NCBI RefSeq assembly: GCF_002234675.1
Contig: NC_019867.2
Span: forward strand, 5,941,561-6,005,560
Reading direction: 5' to 3'
Source of the DNA: Oryzias latipes
Lineage: Eukaryota; Chordata; Actinopteri; Beloniformes; Adrianichthyidae
DNA length: 64,000 nt
Shown here: in pieces, positions 1-12,914 of the stretch
How positions within the stretch are numbered: position 1 is the stretch's first letter
Layout of the letters: every line of letters begins with the position of its first letter
The notes under the pieces: model-generated
What the model was told of the DNA's origin: nothing
Databases searched by the model: none
What the model saw: the letters and a program-made list of their open reading frames with translations, nothing else
Made by a program: the position numbers and the translations under genes

Positions 1-2171
1 AACTCAGAGGTTAATTTCTAACTAACTCCTGCCGCTCTGCAGAAACTATGTCCTAGAAAACAACCCAAGTTTTTTATTCTGGCTAAAAACGGCTTAATCA
101 TTATTTAAAAGACCACAGGAAACAGTTTTATAATACATCAAAAGATGATCAGAGTGCAACTTTAGTTCCTTAACAAAAAAAAATGCTTTTTCCACTTTAT
201 CTCTTAACCCATTCTTGTCTTTAGTGAGGAACTAATTTATATGAGCATTTTTATTTGAAAACTTGTTTTTATGGTCAAACATTTAGGATCTAACTGGCTC
301 TTTAACATGAAAGCCACTAATGAAGATTGAAATCCCTCCACCTGAATTGACCTCAATAGATGACTGTATTGAGGCCACAGGATACAAATTGAAGTTTTTT
401 TTTAGAAACAGGCATAAAAAGGGGTTCTAGAAAGACAAAAATTACACACAGGAATGTGAATTGAAGTCAAAACATATTTGTGTTGGATTGTTGAATTTAA
501 AATAAAAAATTCCCGTGAGATTCTGTTTAATAGATTTGAAACGTCTCAAGTGCTGGCCTAATTTTATGCCCATTAAAGCTTTAGTTAATCTATTTCTGCA
601 TCACCCAATCTAACCTTGAACCCACTTTTTCATTTCTGTGTATTTGTTCCATGTTAGAGAGAAAACTAGTCTTAACATTTTGTGGGAAAAATCTGAAGGC
701 TAAAAACAACAAATGATTGTTTTCTTTTTGAGATATGATGGGAACTTTGGTCCGTTTCCTCTGTAATGTGATTTCGTGGATCCATCCTGTCGCTCATAGT
801 TGAAGTGTGTCTGTAGCTAGGCGACTCTCCTATTAAAGCCTAACAATGGGTTCAGTTTGTTTATGCCTCACTTCTGTCTTATAAATACACTGCAGTCCAT
901 TTTGAAGTTTTGCTCATTTATTTATTTTTGCAAAAAAAAAAGGAAGAAAATAATAAGTTTACTTTGTTGAGTTGAAGGAGGTGACTGCAAAGAAAACGAT
1001 TGCCGCAAAAGTGACGTGAAAGTAGCAAAAATAAACAGCTGTGGTCATCTCTCCTCCTCAATCCAAGGTGGTTAAGGTGATCGAGTGCTCATCAAACCTT
1101 TCATCCCGCTGTCAATAATTAAACGAAAAAGGTGAAATATTCAAAAATCAAAGTAAATGACCAAAAAATTCAAAGACTCCTACAGTGACGAGCATCTCTC
1201 GTCTTTTTAGGAATCTGTGACTGAGTGATACTTTTTGGTAAGTAGATCTTTCTCTCTGCTCTTGCTCTGACAGACCACAGTAGCTCTTTAACCATAACAT
1301 GATGCTACCACCAACATGATATGATTAAGTTCTCTTTGCTTCAAACTGTTTTTCATCCACTGGGCCACAGGATAAGAGCATTGTTCCCACGTGCATCTAC
1401 AAACTGTAATCTGGTTTGGAAGCAGAGCTTTTCTCCTCACTGTGTGGCCTTTCAGCTCATGTCAACGCAGAACTTGTTTTACCCTGGATAATGATGCTTT
1501 CTCTCTGATTTCTGCCCCCATTCTTTTTTACAAGCTTTTTCATTGTTGCTCTTGGGTTCATTTGCACACTTCACAATAAAGCATATTCAGATCTGGAACA
1601 CAGAGGCCTTCTGCTTCCGCAGAGGAATGACGGCTGTGGGCTCCAGCAGTGTTTAAACTTGCTTATTACAGTTTGAAAACAGATGGCTGTGGAGCTTTTA
1701 TCTGGAAAATGGACTAAAATCTAAGTTGTGAAGACTGTATCTGATGTCTCAGCTAATTTCATGTGATTTTATTTCGGGTCCTCCTGTAGGGGCCTTTGTG
1801 CTTGGAGCCATTTCTGTTATTAACTCTAATGTTAGTTATAACTACAGCATAAAGGTGTCCTGGCTTGTTTTTAGTAAATCAAAAATCAAAAGAAACATTT
1901 CCTAATCTTTTTTTTTAATAACATCAAAACCTTTTGCCAAGCTTTAAGTGACTAAAGAGAAAACAGGTCAAAAGGTTTCTAATCGAACTAAATAAATACA
2001 GGTTGAAATAATGCCTGACAGTTCACAGGATTTATGTTACAGGATTAAATAAATATAATAATTCCATAGAATAAGTTTTAAAAATAAGATTAAAAAGATC
2101 AACTAAAAAAATGTATCCTCTAGAAAAAAGTAGATTGTCCTCCGTGAAAAAAACCATACTCTCTATATGTA

Positions 2172-2290
2172 TTAGGGGTGTAACGATTGAGCAACTTAAT
2201 CGTTTATATTCCTATGATCCAAGCAGATCGATCTGTCTTGGGGAAGTCAAATAGATCTATATAATTACAAAATCGATTATATCGATATTA
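2172..2290. repeat. Decayed hAT-like MITE fragment
   Basis: The segment opens with AGGGGTGTAACGATT and is rich in ATCGAT/CGATTA dyads, typical of small palindromic non-autonomous DNA transposons in fish. Related ATCG-rich sequence recurs near 2680-2725, so the element may extend to about 2735. No intact right terminus or target duplication was found. Confidence 0.4.
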
Positions 2291-3607
2291 GGAAATACCA
2301 TTTGGATTGAGGAGGTATTTTACTTTTGGCAGCAAAAACGGATTAAGCCATCATTCCAGTCCAATGTGTGGAAACACTTTGAATTTAGCAAAGACAGCTG
2401 GAAAGTTCAAATAATGTTCCCTTTTGGGTTATTTTGATGTGGAGAAACAATAGTGGGCTGAACTTTAGGAAACTGCAATGTGAATGGATTTGACATTAGT
2501 TCTTGTTTACTTGTTTGTTTGTACACATATGTAATTTACACTGGATTATCTTGCAAGAAATGCAACAAATCTGGAAAACGTCATCTGCTCTGTTCAGTAG
2601 GTATTTCTCTCTGAGTCCCACTGGTTAAAGTTTTAGCTAAAGATGTTCTAAATCCATTTTAGGTCAGTAAATCAAATTGTTCGGATCAGCGATCACTGAT
2701 TATGAGATGAATCGAATCGCTATTCGTTAGAAACGTTTTTTCCATCTTTACTCTGATTTTATTGGCACAAAGCTTATCAAACAAAATAGTTTATCTGCAG
2801 TTAGGTTTGAAAGGACAAACACCTTTAAAAACATGTCAAAAGTGAAAAATTGGTTTGAACTGCAAACAGTGTGAAGAATGTGCCTTTCCCTTTGATTTTC
2901 AGGAAAAAAAACAAGTTTTGTTTGCTTTACTTTACAAAAGCAGAAACCAATGAAATACTATGATCAGGTTCAGTTTGTCACACAGCCGCTCTCTCTTTAC
3001 ATCCAGAGTGAAATGTCTAGTAAACACGCTTTTTCCTCCTTTACTAATGTATGCACACTTAAACAGCAGATTGAAGCACTGGTTACTCATTTGCTGGTAA
3101 AATTAACAAATATAGGATTTGTCAATGCAGATTTTTTACTTTTCCCTTAATTTCTGCTCCCTGTTGAAAGCAGCAAAACAATTAAAGACCCACATTTGAA
3201 AACAAAGATACTCAACAAACACCTCTGCAGGAGCATCAGCTCCAGATTTACTGAATTTAGAAAATAAAACATGTCTAGAACATCAGTCTTTGGGTATACT
3301 TACATATAGAGGCACTTTTCTCCTGCTTAGCTTCATTTTTACAGCTACAAGAAAAGAACAAGTGAAAAAAGAATGAAAAAGGGTGAACACACACCGAGTC
3401 CTCATTATCTTTTTAGTCGTTTTGCTTTCTTATTGGATCCAAAGGAGATTATTAAGCCTTCCTGGTGCCGAGCAGCCAGAGGTCATCTGATGAGATGGGA
3501 TAATCTTTTGATCACAAGAATGTGAACAGTGACTTCAATGCTCTCAGCTTCCTAGAGACATCAGCAGAGCCAATGTTCCCAAATCGGATATGAAGAAGGA
3601 ACAATAA

Positions 3608-3610
<3 letters not shown>

Positions 3611-3690
<80 letters not shown>

Positions 3691-3706
3691 GTGTGTGTGT
3701 GTGTGT
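3611..3706. repeat. (GT)n microsatellite
   Basis: A run of about 48 GT units has a single C interruption near 3686. The open frames across it on both strands are artefacts of the dinucleotide repeat. Confidence 0.98.
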
Positions 3707-4113
3707 AATAGATGGATATCGATTGGATTTCAAACTGCAGGGTTCAGATCTGTTCTTCGTCAGTGTTCACTTCCTAAACTGGACATAACAGCTGGTCTGA
3801 ACATTAAACAGCAATGACAGCTTCTTGAGGAGTCACGCTCTTCTACTGTTAGAGCCAAACATCCAAAAAAAATACAGAAGAAATGTGGAAAAGAGGATTT
3901 AAAAAAAAAAACAGTAAAACCTGACACCAACTGCAAAAATGTGTATAACTTATACAGGTGAGCTATGACACAGCAAAAGTATGAATTAATGAAAAACTCT
4001 CATAATAAAATAAAATAAAAATACAGTGACAGTTGCACATTGTAGCATTACCTGACATGAACCTGTTAAAGTGACAAGCTGATTATTATTTCTTTTATCA
4101 ATTTTTACTTACC

Positions 4114-4376
4114 TTTTCAAAAGCTAAACCTCCCAAACACTTAATGTAAATATGTTTAAATATGAAAGCCCTAAAACTCGGATTCATAATCTTTTGGCGC
4201 TGAAAGGCTGCGATAATCGGAGCTGTTCTCCTCCGGCTCCCGATAGGTACCGCCGCTGTTTGCGGTCTGAGTTCCGCATCCTTCAGTTTTGATGCTGCTC
4301 GTCTTCCGTCTCCAAATTCCTCCCAACAGCAGAAAGTTGCCCTGTTCTCCGGTGGGGGGAGCGCCCCCCAGTGCAC
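4114..4376 (-). CDS. Candidate 5' exon of a gene leaving the window to the left
   Basis: On the minus strand an open frame runs from about 4376 down to a strong splice donor (AAG then GTAAGT) at 4113/4114. The upstream part is GC- and CpG-rich, unlike its AT-rich surroundings, and two CCAAT boxes lie 210-260 bp upstream. That is the arrangement expected of a promoter and first exon. The encoded peptide resembles no family I know. The exon may be largely untranslated, or translation may start at an internal methionine near the 3' end of the frame. The next exon would lie beyond the left edge or in the first 4 kb, where none was identified. An alternative is a GC-rich island without a gene. Confidence 0.35.
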
Positions 4377-4587
4377 GGCGATGAAATGTCAAATTCACTA
4401 CGTTGATACGAATAAATGTGGAAATTAATATAAAAAATGGAACCCTACAAGCACAATTTTTTCTCAGTTCGTGAATTTAAATGTTAAATGAGTTTATTGT
4501 TACTTTTAATGCTACCGCCACCCTCTATTTGAATGAGATCGGCCTAAAGTGGATCTGACCAAATATGAACCTGCCCACTCTGTCGTG

Positions 4588-4633
4588 ATTGGCTGAGACG
4601 TCGTCAAGCTGCGAGAATCTGCGTTGTGATTGG
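4588..4633 (-). promoter_or_regulatory. Paired CCAAT boxes
   Basis: ATTGG occurs at 4588-4592 (in GTGATTGGCTGAGACG) and again at 4629-4633 (in GTGATTGGTCCAC), so the minus strand reads two CCAAT boxes 41 bp apart. This is a common NF-Y promoter layout and supports a start site near 4.4-4.55 kb on the minus strand. Confidence 0.4.
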
Positions 4634-5093
4634 TCCACGCCAAGATGCAGGGATTTCAACCGTGTATCCACGCCGATCACATTTTCGAGACACAAGAAAA
4701 CTTCAGAAGAGCCCTGCTAACTTCACAGCAAGTAAAGATCCTTTATATTAATGTAATCTATTGTATTTTAGTGCTATTTATTTTGAGTTCTTTTAGTATT
4801 TTTTTTAGCTATGGTAAATCAATTTCCCTTTCATGGAAGCAATTGAAGTTCTATTCATTCATTCATTCAAATCCTTTAGATTGCATTTTATTGTAAGTAC
4901 ATATTACATCCTTAAGATTTCCAAATGCCACAGCTTCATCGGTCTTTTGTCTGTCAGAAAACTGGAAGCAGATCTGGGTCCAAAATGTTTTCTTTACTGT
5001 AGTCTTTGATACACAGCAGGAAACATTTCAGGGAATAAATTTATAGAATTATAAAAGCTCTCTAAAATTGGCTTAGTCAGTCCTCCTGAAGAC

Positions 5094-8000
5094 TCAGTTG
5101 ACCTGAACCTGTGGTCTTGATGCAGTCGATTCTCCCTGCGGCAGGCCGTTAGATGTGCTGATGCCAGAGCACGGCAACTCAACTTTAGGCAGAGAGGAGG
5201 CAAACATTGTGTCTAACATGCCAAGAACTTCCAGAAGGTCCTTTTGATAGTCCAGTTCTCTTTCCAGCAAGGACTGCAGATGCAGCAGCTGTTTGTCCAC
5301 AACTGGGGACTGACCAACGATGGACTGATAGATGTCCAGGATCATCTCAGCTGCTGTTATGAGGACGGGAGCAAACCTGGCATCAACCAGATTTCTGGGG
5401 GGAAAAAGTGGATGTTTCCTTAATATTTACAGATGCAAGTAACCAAAACACATGTACCTTTCTGCAATGATCCTTATTACTGTGTTGAATTAAAAAAAAA
5501 AGGTAAAGTGACAAACAAAATCCTGTTAGCTTCTTACGCGATCAGAAAGCTGAGTAACCGCGAGAGCTCCTGCTCATCCCGTCCTGCGAGAGCGTTTTTC
5601 AAAGTTCCTCTTCTATCCAGCTCCCTTATGACAGCGACAGTTATCTCCGGCTTTCTCCCTCTAATCCACGTCTATTAAAAAAAATAATATCAGAAAACGC
5701 AAACTGCATTAGTGCTTTGAAATATTAGACCAATGTTGAACTGTATGTCTGTGAAACGCAATGGAATGCATTGAGGTGAAGCCCACAGTTAAAATTCCTC
5801 TTCCTTACCTCCAAGGCCGTGTCCAAAGCTTTGGACACATTAAACTTCTTTAGCTGCTTGTCATATTTGGCCAAATGCTGCCTCACTGGCTTACTGACAA
5901 GATAATCGTCCTGCAGCAAGAAGAAGAGAAAAGAAGGACATGATGACAAAGAAAAGCAGGACACTTTGAAAGTTCAACTTTAGTTAATCTAAACCATTGA
6001 AACCGAATCACCTGCAGAAACAGCAAAGAAGCTTCTGTTTTCTTTGGATGTGACCATATGAGCCCTTATTATACATTTGCAGTAAAAGAGCGAGATGATC
6101 ACCTGTTTTGGAACATAGCTTTTTCTGTGTGCGTAAACGCGATACGATGGGCGTCGCCTTTGGTGGCCAGCTGTTTCCTTTGCCTCCTCCGAGGGTTTTC
6201 TGTGTTTGATGCTCAGAATACTGTTGGTCATTCCCACAACAATGGACTCATCCTCCGGCTAGGGGACAGACATATTATTGTAAAATGGTTAAAAAAAAAT
6301 AAGATGGATGTCAACTATGAAAGGCATCAAAACCCATTGTGCAGCACATACAAATGTAACCAAATGGAATTAAATCAGTCAACATCTAATGCTGTTTAAC
6401 CAACTCAAAACAAACACATGAAAACATAAATCAGGCTGTTTAATGAACCTGCCTGATATGAACTGATATTATTTTGTGAACTGTCCTTTTATTGTTGTTT
6501 GTTGTGTGTGGTTGTGTGTTTTGCTACCGGACACCTGAATTTCTCCTTTGGGAGATTAATAAAGTTTATATCTATCTATCTATCTATGAAAGACTCCACA
6601 GAAATGTCATAAATAAATATTTCCTTACAGCCAGAGCCAGACTGAGGATGGCAGCAGGGTAGTCGAAGTTGTGGACCACTTTGTAGCTGGTTGTGTTGTA
6701 CACCTTTACATGTCTGAAAAGCAAACAGCTCAGCTTTAGATCATTTAGTCTTTCCTGTCTTATTACATTATTCCATAATGCTGCTGTACCTGTCCAGAGA
6801 GCCGGACAGCAGCCTCTGTCCGTTGCTGCTGAGAGCCAAACAGGTGACTGTTTTGTGATGGTTCTTCAGAGACACCAGCGGCTGCCCGCCTTTTAGCAGA
6901 TCCCACACTCTCACGTAGCGCCCGCCTAGAAACAGTCATCCAAAAGAAGAAAACTGTCAATCACACAGAAATAAAGGTTTTGCCGTTCCACTTATTTTAA
7001 CCCTTGAGAACTCAAGAATTAATTTGATTTATTTTGATTGCACTGGTGGGATGTGAGTGTGTTGGGTTTTTATGTTTTATTTATTTATTTATTTTTTATT
7101 AGTAGTATTTTTACTATGTTTACTATTTTAACTACTTTTTCTTTATCTTACTAATATCTTATTTTATCATGGGAAGCACTTTGAGATGCTCTGTAGCATG
7201 AAAAGCGCTATACAAATAAGGTTGAAATGAATTGAACTGAATTGAAAATTGAAAAACTATTTTCTTCTGGGCTTTTAAAATGGGCTTTAAAAAAAAATGT
7301 TCATTTTAGGTAGCAGCAATCAAAATAAATGTTGGGGGGGAAAACATTTATTTTTTGAAAAAGCTGCCAAATTTGACCCCGATGGGCTCTCCAGAGTTAA
7401 AATAGGAGCAGATTTGATTAGTTTCATGGTGCTAAAGAAGCTTTTAAAAACAGCAATTGAAAGTCCATTCAACATCTGCTGAAACAGAGCTTATCTACTG
7501 GCATTTATCATGAATACTGTCCATTTATCCCTCTCTGTCATAATCCACATTTGGACTAATCATGACCCACCAACCATGATTAAAGGTAATTAATAGGGTT
7601 GGGCATCACCAATAATTTCCACAATCGTTTCGATTTGATTCACCAGAACATGGATTAACTCGTTTCACAATTTCTTCTATTCTTTCGATCCACTTGATTA
7701 AATTCTTTTTTTAATTTACACAGTTGACACATTTAGACACATTTGTATAGAAAAACAATAATAATGTATTTAGGTTTTGAAGATAGTCACATTAATATGA
7801 TACAATTCACATACCGGTACTTTAAAATCTATTAGTTAAATAATAAACTAATGAGATTGTTAACACCATGCAGAGTAACATGGTTTCTCAAACGGAGAAA
7901 CTCCAGCAAAAATGTGCAGATCATTATGTTCTGCCTCTCCAGGAGGGCGTTTCCGTTTGGCCACTAGGTGGCGCTCGCGCTATACCATTACACTTTATTC

Positions 8001-11000
8001 CAGATGATTTGAAAAATGTGCTTTGGACCTCAAATAACTACTTTTAAAAATGTTTCCGTAAAAGAGTTTGGAAAACTGGGAGTATATTTAGCTGTTCATT
8101 TATAGTCAACATTGCATGTTTAGGTTGGACGAGGGTTAGCATTAGCCATGCTATGGGAAATTCCATTATACGTTAGCATCAAGCTAGCAGATTTTGGTTT
8201 TTGCTGCTGGAATGCGTTAGGTCACCGGAAAAGAAAAAGCATAAAGATCAATCTCTACTTTTATCGACTGTTGATATATTAAGCTTGGATCGATTTAGAT
8301 CGATTAATTGATTTTATCAACCAGCCCTTGTATTTGCTGTTCAGCTGTTTTTTTTCATGCCAGGTCATCTGATGCCTGGTCAGACCAGACCAAAGGAGAC
8401 ACTTGAAGGTGTGAAGGTGCAAACCTGCAGAAACAAGCAGCCCCTCAGAGGGATACAGAAGCAGACTCTCCACTGGGTGGCCATGGTTGATGGTCATCAC
8501 ACTTTTATCCACTCTGGCATCAAACACTTTTAGTGAGTGGTCGTATGATCCTGGAACGAAAATGCCAAGTGCAAGCTACATTTAAAAGAAGGAAAGAAAG
8601 AAAGCCAAACATTTGGACAGTTGTTTTTTTTACAAAGTACTGCATTACTGTACTCTGTAGGGCAGTCATGCAATACATCTCACTGCATATTAAACTGTAT
8701 GACAAATAAATTTTGATTAGATATAAACTGATCAAAATCGGTTGTAATGTGTTTTTTTCATCATCACGTTCATGTCAATCAGTCGTAACAGACAAAGCTT
8801 CCATCCCACCTGTAACAAAGAGATCTCTGTTGAGTTGACTCGTCACTCCACACCGGATGTAATCTGTGTGTTCCTGGTAAGTGTTAAGCTGAGCCGAGTT
8901 TGGAATGTCCCAAAGGCAGCAGGTGTAGTCGTCCGACCCCGTCAGGATCTGGTAACGGTCGGTGGTAAAGTCTGTGACATGAACGGCCCTTGAGGAAAAA
9001 TAAGACAATTAAATACTTAACATCATCTCTGAGGAAAAATGAGACGGCTGGCAGGCTGTCAGAAATCTTGTGATCATCATTATCATCAGTCGATGGATCA
9101 CTCAAGATATCATCATTCAACTTTCGCCATACAAACAACTCATAAAAAAGAAAAGTAAAAAGGGGCATCTTTAAAACTGTATCTGTAAATAATGGAGGAA
9201 GGCTAAATGACAGGAATAACGCCATTTTCAGACAACAGTTGGAAATGAAAATGCTTTTTCCCCTTAAACAATTCTTCTGTTTCCTTGAAAATATTTTGGA
9301 TTTGAAAGAATCTTTGGTTTTACTCATTTGTGGATTTAAAAGTCCCACTGCGTCACCAAAAAGGGCCCTTTGGGGATTTACCAAAATCCCATACTCACAC
9401 CAAATAGAACAAAGTTAAAATTAAACATATTCATAATGAAGAGGAAAAACTTTCAGCAAAGGAAAAAGGTTGAAATTATACCAGCATAACTGTCAAGTCC
9501 TTACTTTGTGTGACCTTTGAACATCCTCAGTGCCACTTTGCCGCTAACATCAAAAAGTCGCACGACGGAGTCCTCACATCCCGCCACAAGCAGCTGACCG
9601 TCTGATCGGAAACGGCCGCAGTATGCAGTGTCCTTGAAACGGGTAAATGTCTTGACAGGCTCCTGGGAGAGCAGCCCATAAAGGTGAATCTGTAAAAAAA
9701 AAAAAAAAATTCACAAAAAAAAAAATCATAAAATGAGACCAAAGAAATGCCAAACAACTTAGGTTTAGACAAAAATACATACATAAACACAGGCAAAACA
9801 CTGGGAAGAAATCAGTACAGAAACAGAAGCATGCGGCATCTTTAGGCTACGTTCACACTGTAGGACTTAATGCTTAATTCAAAATTTTTGAAAAAATTAG
9901 ATTTTTTTGCAAGGTTGTTCACATTTCCAATTAACTGCGAACTTTTGTGATCTCCTGTGTGACCGTGAAATGACCCAGAAGTGACCCGCGTGCGCAGAAG
10001 AGTACGCAGCGGAAGTGTGTTGGGGGCGCGCATTCATGCCGTGTGTCACGGAGGAAGGAGAACGGTAATAAAAGAAGGCTTCCCCCCTGCAGAACTGCTT
10101 TTGACTCTTTATTAACCCACCCTGGAGAATCTGAGGGTCCGAACGGGGAAGTGAACCCCGAAGGAGGATGACCACGGTCGGAAAAGAAAAAAAGTCATCG
10201 CGGGAAAGGCGCCCGATTGTGTTAAGAGCCCTTGAGTTTGGCCTGAATAGAGCTGTTACCCCAAATATTAATCCAATTGGTGACCTCACTTCCCTTCCAC
10301 TGACTGGTCTCAGCAGCATCGTCCACCATGGTTGTTGTTTATGCTTTCGTTCCCGCCTACTTCAACGCAGAATTATGACGTTTGTAGCGTATCAATGATG
10401 TACAGGTCAGATACATGTGGCCTGGCCATTCAGATGGCGGTTGCATTTCAAAAGATCGGATACGTATTGGATTCAGGACAACATACCCAAGTCACATTTG
10501 AAAAGATCAGATCTGTGTCGTTCAGACTGTCATGAGAAGATCCAATACAGGTCGCATAGGGGTAAAAAAAATCGGAACTGGGTCATTTCACCCTGCAGTG
10601 TGAACGTAGCCTTAGTAATGTCGACTCTGTTTATTAACAAGTCATTTCCTCAGCTTTATATTAAAGTTATTATATTTGCTTATGTTTCTCAAAACAACAT
10701 ATTCTGAATGAGCAACACAAATTCGTATAAACCTTTCTTAAATGTAAAATATGTGACGACCCTTGAAGTGGGTTTATGATAAGGAGATTAATAGTTAATT
10801 AGAAAAATTAATAGTTTACATTTACAATTAAGTGATTTTTAACCAATTTAAGTTCATTTTAACCACATTTTTGTAAGAGGTTTCCCTGACCATGTAACCT
10901 GTGTTTCTGTAATGTTGTAAATCAATATTAGGTGTTCAAATTCTCGTCCAGAATTTGACAACTGAAATAAATTAAATATAAAAAAAATTAAAAACAACCT

Positions 11001-12128
11001 GACTCAAAAGAAAACACTTACTCTTGTGAAAGCTGTCACAGCAAAATTATAGGGAGTCACAGGGGAAAAGTGAATGTTCGACACAGCTCCAAATTCTTTT
11101 ATCTGGATTGGCGTCTGGAATAGAAAAAAAAACATTAATGAAGTTTGAAGTTTATTATTAAAAACTCAAGGTCCATTTGCCACAAGAAGCACAAAGCAAA
11201 TAAAAGATTTAAGAATAAAAATAAAAGCATTCATGATAGTAGAAGCATGAAAACAATTAAATAAGATTACCAAGTGTGATAAACTTTTAAAAAAAAAGAC
11301 AAACTATTGCAAACTAAAAAATGTAAAAGTTTAAAAAAGTGACCATACCAAATCCTCCAAATAGGGGACAGGTATTTTACCATAGATATAGATAATATCT
11401 CAACAAAGCTTGGATAGTATTAATTCTTGCATCAACAAACTGCACCACTGTGGCTGTTTAAAAAAAACTATAGGGCATCGTTATAGGCTACCTGCAGCTT
11501 CCCCATGCTGGATGCCCTGTAGTTGGTCCACAGGTGGGAAATATATAAGGGTGTGCAGTAAGTTTGAATAGAATAATTGTAAGATTGTCAGAACACAAAT
11601 AAAACCTGCGTGCAAGCGTGTTTGCCTGAGCACATAAAGTACACCTGTCTGTGGAAATAATCATCATCTGTAAGTCATGTGACAGACATCAAGCTCAGAA
11701 ACAGAACGTTTAAAAGCAGGAAAATTCAATGTAACATCTTCCTTGGTATGACAAATAAACACAGCGAATTATTATTAAAATTGTATAAAATATCATTTTT
11801 AAAACCAAATTAGGAACAAACAATTAAAAGTTGCTGTAATCCGGAGCTGCTGGGGCTAAAAACAACGAAATCATCTGCATACATCAGATGATTTACTTTA
11901 AAACCACCAACCATGCAACCGGTATTACATGCTTTCAGATTATTCGACAGGATCTGAACGCAGCAACAATAATTAGTCATAAAGATAAATTATGATTCAA
12001 GTCAATTAAAGGGATATTCATAGAAAAAAAGTATCCACCTTGTAGTTTTTCCAGTACAGTGTTTCTTCTGTGATCTTCTCTCCGAGTTTGGGATAAACTG
12101 GAATGTTTGTTGGTTTATATGAAGCCAT
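5094..12128 (-). CDS. utp15: U3 snoRNA-associated protein 15 (UTP15), WD40 protein
   Basis: UTP15 is a t-UTP/UTP-A subunit of the small-subunit processome, working in the nucleolus in pre-rRNA transcription and 18S processing. Eleven coding exons join in frame on the minus strand: 12039-12128, 11022-11114, 9505-9689, 8810-8988, 8425-8550, 6790-6925, 6629-6713, 6103-6258, 5809-5910, 5538-5671 and 5094-5394. They total 1587 nt, or 528 residues plus stop, close to the 518 of human UTP15. The start is ATG 12126-12128 ([20 protein letters not shown]). The first two thirds carry WD40 blades, with motifs such as [20 protein letters not shown] and [10 protein letters not shown]. Next comes a basic KHRK...RRRPSYR segment, then the UTP15 C-terminal domain ([42 protein letters not shown]). 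All introns have GT/AG ends, and several hold transposon insertions. No defect was seen. Confidence 0.95.
6540..6592 (+). repeat. Retroelement 3' tail with TATC microsatellite
   Basis: TTTGGGAGATTAATAAAG followed by a TATC run is a common 3' terminus of fish non-LTR elements. It lies in a utp15 intron. A related tail occurs at 26.19-26.23 kb. Confidence 0.5.
7162..7250 (+). repeat. Retroelement 3' tail (GCACTTTGAGATG type)
   Basis: GCACTTTGAGATGCTCTG, then AAAAGCGCTATACAAATAAG and a GAATTGAA-like run, form a tail seen at the 3' end of many fish non-LTR retroelements. Only the terminal part is recognisable, within utp15 intron sequence. Confidence 0.55.
7595..8328. mobile_element. Non-autonomous DNA transposon in utp15 intron
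   Basis: The left end begins AGGGTTGGGCAT and the right end, read on the other strand, begins AGGGCTGGTTGA, giving imperfect terminal inverted repeats about 734 bp apart. ATCGAT-rich subterminal dyads occur near both ends. No transposase frame is present and no target duplication is clear. It carries the CTCF-type motif listed separately. Confidence 0.5.
7958..7976 (+). promoter_or_regulatory. CTCF-type binding motif
   Basis: TGGCCACTAGGTGGCGCTC matches the vertebrate CTCF consensus CCASYAGRKGGCRSY at every position of the core. It lies inside the intronic transposon and is followed by a CpG-containing stretch. Binding itself is inferred. Confidence 0.6.
9845..10611. mobile_element. PIF/Harbinger-like MITE in utp15 intron
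   Basis: The termini are inverted repeats: GGCTACGTTCACACTGTAGG on the left, and its near-complement CCTGCAGTGTGAACGTAGCC on the right. They are flanked by a perfect 3-bp duplication TTA (9842-9844 and 10612-10614). A TTA duplication fits the PIF/Harbinger superfamily. No transposase is encoded. The central part (about 10030-10330) is more GC-rich than the ends and may be a separate nested insertion. Confidence 0.7.
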
Positions 12129-12672
12129 CTCTGCAGATCGGTCTAATTTATATAGCCGGAAAAATACAAATAAAAGGTGACATCTAAATAATATACAATA
12201 ATGCGCTCGTTGAATGCTTCAAATCAAATAATTTTCATTGACAAATTAAACTTTAAAACCACAAAAACAAAGTTGGATTTTTTACAGGATAAATAATATA
12301 TTTTTATATTACAGTTTAAAAATACTAAATATATGGATGAAGCTAAACAAACATGTTACAACCAAACAATCATACAAAACATTTCAAAGAACAGCATCGT
12401 TAACTAAACTTACTAGCATAAAAATATCAACTGAATTAGCTAGCTACTTAAGAAATAAAATATTACTTTTAGAAACCAACATAAATAAATGAATAAATAA
12501 ATATATGACCAACTACTTTAGTTATGAAGCTCTAATTTACCTATTATTTACACTAAACCATTTAAATTTAAAACCGCTGGTATGAACCCAAGCGCAGCAG
12601 ACCACCATGGTGGTGCGGTGCAGTTAACTTAGCACTTTTTCTTACCGCTGGTAGTTTACTATTTATTCCTAC

Positions 12673-12870
12673 CTTGGAACAAACAGAGGGACGGATGTGT
12701 GTTTATGAAGTAGAAAACCAACAAGAATATAAAAATATGATGTCTCGTTCAGGTAAATAAAAAAGTTTTCATTTTGCCGTTAAATCACGTTGTCAGCCAG
12801 CTCTCAGGAGGACGCCATAGCTAGAAAGAGAAATGTTGCTTCTTCTGTTAGCTTCCGGTCACAGTGTTAC
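12673..12870 (-). promoter_or_regulatory. utp15: utp15 promoter and non-coding first exon
   Basis: Upstream of the ATG exon, whose acceptor TGCAG lies just above 12130, a minus-strand donor CAAG|GTAGGA at 12672/12673 fits a non-coding first exon. It would begin around 12830-12870, where an ETS-type CTTCCGG and a GCCAT (YY1-like) element occur, typical of TATA-less housekeeping promoters. The exact start site is inferred. Confidence 0.45.
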
Positions 12871-12914
12871 TTCTTGACTGCCCCCTTCAGGTCGGAGGTG
12901 GCATCTTCAGGACA

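Larger units (their letters stand above)
1..4113. other. Left-flank non-coding region
   Basis: No reading frame here looks like a protein, and the short open frames have no family resemblance or splice context. The tract is AT-rich and holds a decayed palindromic transposon-like segment near 2.17-2.29 kb and a long GT microsatellite at 3.61-3.71 kb. If the candidate minus-strand first exon at 4.1-4.4 kb is real, this stretch would be its first intron. Confidence 0.6.

Noticed and set aside
10030-10330. LTR or endogenous retrovirus fragment inside the utp15 MITE
   Set aside because: A polyadenylation-like GTAATAAAAG and a primer-site-like stretch were noted, but no TG...CA termini, flanking duplication or gag/pol frame was found.
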